Of a DNA stretch of 64,000 bases, positions 61,287 to 64,000 are shown one piece after another (the first letter of the stretch is position 1; every line of letters begins with the position of its first letter). The DNA comes from Chimonanthus salicifolius (Eukaryota; Streptophyta; Magnoliopsida; Laurales; Calycanthaceae): positions 45,060,631 to 45,124,630 of the forward strand of contig CM023539.1 in the NCBI GenBank assembly GCA_013350335.1, in the 5' to 3' direction. The notes beneath the pieces are model-generated. The model did not search any database. It was not told the origin of the DNA and was given only the letters and a program-made list of their open reading frames with translations. The position numbers were made by a program, and so were the translations under genes.

Positions 61287-63705
61287 CTTGTAGCCTTGCA
61301 TGTCATTTAAAAGGCGAGTTAAAACCATAAGCATCTTGGTAATTGTATTAGCTTGGGAGTGTTGCAACAAGTCAAGTGGTAATTCTGGGCACAGTAAATA
61401 AATTGCAGGCATAATTATCGCCTGAGCAGCAACGGAAGTCATGCCTGTTTCGATGTATTCAGTCGTCGAAGGAGTGTGTCGTTTTCTACTCCATTCTGCT
61501 TCCTTCAGCCATGACATAAATGTTTCTTGCCACTGTACAAAACTTGGAGAATCAATTGCGAGTACATTGAATTGTAATTTGCAGCCAAATAATTGGTAGA
61601 GAAGAAAAGAGGATATACGTAAATATGCATAAGATGTTGCATAAGCAGTGGAAAAGTTTATGTTCGCACAAATATAGGAAATGACACACCAACATTTCGT
61701 ATATAGCATTAGAATTTTCAAAAGTTGAGTTTTGATTCGTAAATATGAAATGGTGAATGAAAAATGTAGGACTGACCCGATTCCATTCTAATTGTTCAAC
61801 ACTTCAATCCAATCTGACCGGAATTGCTAACTCGATTCAACCCGATTGCTATATTAATTTTTTTTACCCAAATTTAATTAAAGTTTCTTTTTCTTCAACT
61901 CAATCCAAACTTAATTTTAAAAATATAAAATCCAACCTACTTAATTTCTCAGATCGGATCATGCGTGTCGGATTAAATTCTAACCTAAGTTTCACCCCTA
62001 GAAAAATGATAAAGTATCACAATCTTATAAGTGCAGTAGATGACTTACCAAATTGAGTGAAACATGACTTGTCAACTCGATTAAGTTTAGCTCAGGACCT
62101 TCGAATATGGTTAAAAATGATATGGGTGTTCCATAAAGTCAAATAATTATTACTTTCACTCACTATTATGTAGTCATTTATTTATTATATGGAAAAATCC
62201 ATTTGTTATAGAGATTAGTCGGGTATGACGTCTAGACACCTCTGAAACCTAAATAAAAAAGTCATTCGTGACTTTGAAAGAATAAATTTTCATAGACTGA
62301 GGCACCAAGCATGTAAAATGTTTCCTCAAACGAAAACTCACCAGTTCTCTAACGTGCTTCTTGGCATTCAGTCCATAAAGATCAAACAACTTTCTGATAG
62401 TAGTATCAACAATATCTTGGAGGGCATCAAATATCACCCTGCTGTAATCACTCAGTCCTTTCCCGTCCCATCTGCATTCACCAATCAACGTGTAATAAGA
62501 AATTAGCTGGCAATAAAAGAACGAACAATTTGTTGTAGTCATTATTAATGTCAGTCATTTATTTTTATTTATTTGGAGTTAGACATTTGTAATTAAAATT
62601 TATTCTGAATGACCTAACTCCTTATTTGATACTCATATGACTCAAACTTGCAATTTTTATGCATAGTTGGTTGATATCTTTGCAACATGCTCTTGTTAGG
62701 TTCGGAGGAGCCTAGTCATTGAAGGACAATTTTGTAATTTTTGCATTATATCTTTTGTAAACTCTAATTAGGACAGTATATATTGTCTCTTTCTTATGAA
62801 TGAGAGTAATGAGCTAAAATTGTAATGACGCTCAAAACCGTCTCTTATTTGTTTTTGTTTTTGCTTTTGAGCAAAGTGGGTCTGGTTTGAACCCATGAAC
62901 TTACAAAAAATGAACCACGTAAATATCTGTGTTATAGTTTGATCTGATTTTCTTCTTTCTGTTTTTGTTAAATCTTTGTTCGATATTACTATTTTTTGTG
63001 TGGTAGGAAAGGTGTTTCCACCCACACCTCTTGTCCAACCAGTGATGAGTAACAAGTCAATTTTGTATAAATTCTTGGGAGTGTTTGTACCTTCTAATTG
63101 CTTCAGTGAGAGCATTCAAACTGTCCAATGAGCCTACCATGTCGAAGAAATCATCAGCAACCGTGACTAGGATTGCGCTCTTTGCTATCAACAATCGAAC
63201 ATCAGAGAGGGAAGGATGACATGCACAGGCTGCAACAGCAAAATAACAATACGTGGTTTTCTCCCTACCAAATCCAATATCGCGAAGACCAGAGTCTATA
63301 GACCACCTACTTCCATAAAATCGAGTGAAAAGTGTGAGGAGTGAAAGAAGAAAATATCAAATGGATATGTCAAATGCAAAAGATTTACCTCTTTAACTCT
63401 TCAAGTTCATTCCTGAAAATCGATTGCCGATTCTCGTAGTTTTCCTTCGCGAGCTGTAGCAGTGTGGTGTTGTTTAAGCATGATAGCCTAAATGCAAAAG
63501 GTCAGTCATTAAACCAGCTATTCATTTTATCTCAACAGAGAAGATTTACATAAATAGATGATGTCCCATAATTCAATTCCACATACCTATAGTAGGATGC
63601 CTTGCCCACCCACAGAGGGTTATTGAATTCACTTCCTTCAATGTTGAATCTATGCTCTAGATGGTCTAATCGAGCAAGCCATGGAAGTTCTAGCTCATGT
63701 TCAAT
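61287..63705 (-). CDS. Terpene synthase, TPS-e/f type (partial)
   Basis: Five exons on the minus strand with GT-AG borders and consistent phases: 63705-63587, 63487-63389, 63306-63091, 62471-62342 and 61532-61287. Together they give 270 open codons. They read ELPWLARLDHLEHRFNIEG, then LLQLAKENYENRQSIF, then the metal-binding DDFFD within TVADDFFDMVGS, then the REL/WQETFMSWLKEAEW junction, and the second metal region RLLNDMQGYK. These features fit the TPS-e/f clade (kaurene synthase, geranyllinalool and nerolidol synthase relatives) rather than the TPS-a gene nearby. The usual Ser/Thr of the NSE/DTE motif is Gly, as is common in this clade. The 5' exons lie beyond 64000. The last exon is not found before the gap. 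Substrate cannot be told from this part. Confidence 0.85.
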
Positions 63706-64000
63706 CTATCATACGACATTCAAATAAGCAATCAGAGAGATGCTGCATTAGATACACTCAACAATAACGAGAATAATCATTGATAATATATATATATATA
63801 TATATATATATAATAAACAGAATAACCTTTTTGTTGAAAGTGGAGATGCCCCCCACATAAGAGTGAATGAGTGCAAAGGGAAAATTGATAGGATTTTGTA
63901 TAGGTTCTAAAAATTTACTTTTTGGCCCCTCTAAAAAATTGAAATTTGTATATTAGCTCCTCCATAAGAAAACTTATGGTTTTGCCCTTGTGTGATTACT
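63706..64000. other. Upstream intron of the TPS-e/f gene
   Basis: Non-coding up to the window end, with a TA tract at about 63787-63811. More 5' exons must lie outside the window. Confidence 0.6.

Overview
This is a nuclear window from a flowering plant: AT-rich DNA, spliced genes with GT-AG introns, plant-only gene families, and dense LTR retrotransposons and MITEs. The one complete terpene synthase looks most like sesquiterpene synthases of magnoliids (magnolia/laurel relatives). That placement is an inference from family resemblance and is weak.

The host genes are few. (1) An atypical bHLH transcription factor at 9228-10238 (+). (2) The 3' part (ROC GTPase plus COR/C-terminal region) of a TORNADO1-like gene on the minus strand. 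Its two exons (24786-26029 and 13758-15146) are separated by a 9.6 kb intron swollen by a Copia retrotransposon (15512-24744), which itself carries a 3.5 kb nested LTR (19465-22977). (3) A complete seven-exon terpene synthase of the TPS-a type on the minus strand (33875-38651), with all splice sites and catalytic motifs. (4) Five exons of a TPS-e/f-type terpene synthase (minus strand, 61287-63705) whose 5' end lies off the window and whose last exon is not found. (5) An isolated terminal exon of unknown identity at 29536-29712.

Around the complete TPS-a gene lie broken relatives: exon 2 and exon 7 remnants at 31.9-32.7 kb, a plus-strand relic with exons 1-2 at 42.8-43.2 kb and exon 3 at 48.2-48.6 kb, and a further copy of that exon 3 at 2.57-2.91 kb. 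The window is therefore a terpene synthase cluster in which one TPS-a copy survives among decayed ones.

The largest structural feature is a direct duplication of about 14.5 kb: 605-14988 matches 45595-60148. It starts inside a long LTR in both copies. It contains the TPS exon 3 relic, a decayed retroelement, SINE, LINE and MITE insertions, the bHLH gene and the TORNADO1 3' exon. The second copy lost 440 bp covering the bHLH start, has frameshifts in its TPS exon, and is cut by a 100-base assembly gap (60149-60248). Either a real segmental duplication or an unmerged haplotype could explain it.

Between the genes there are several unusual repeat structures: a four-unit 104 bp array whose units each carry a hairpin, a set of palindromic GGTTCGGCCAT hairpins, a 53 bp-armed foldback, a TRIM element, and an 820 bp tandem duplication.
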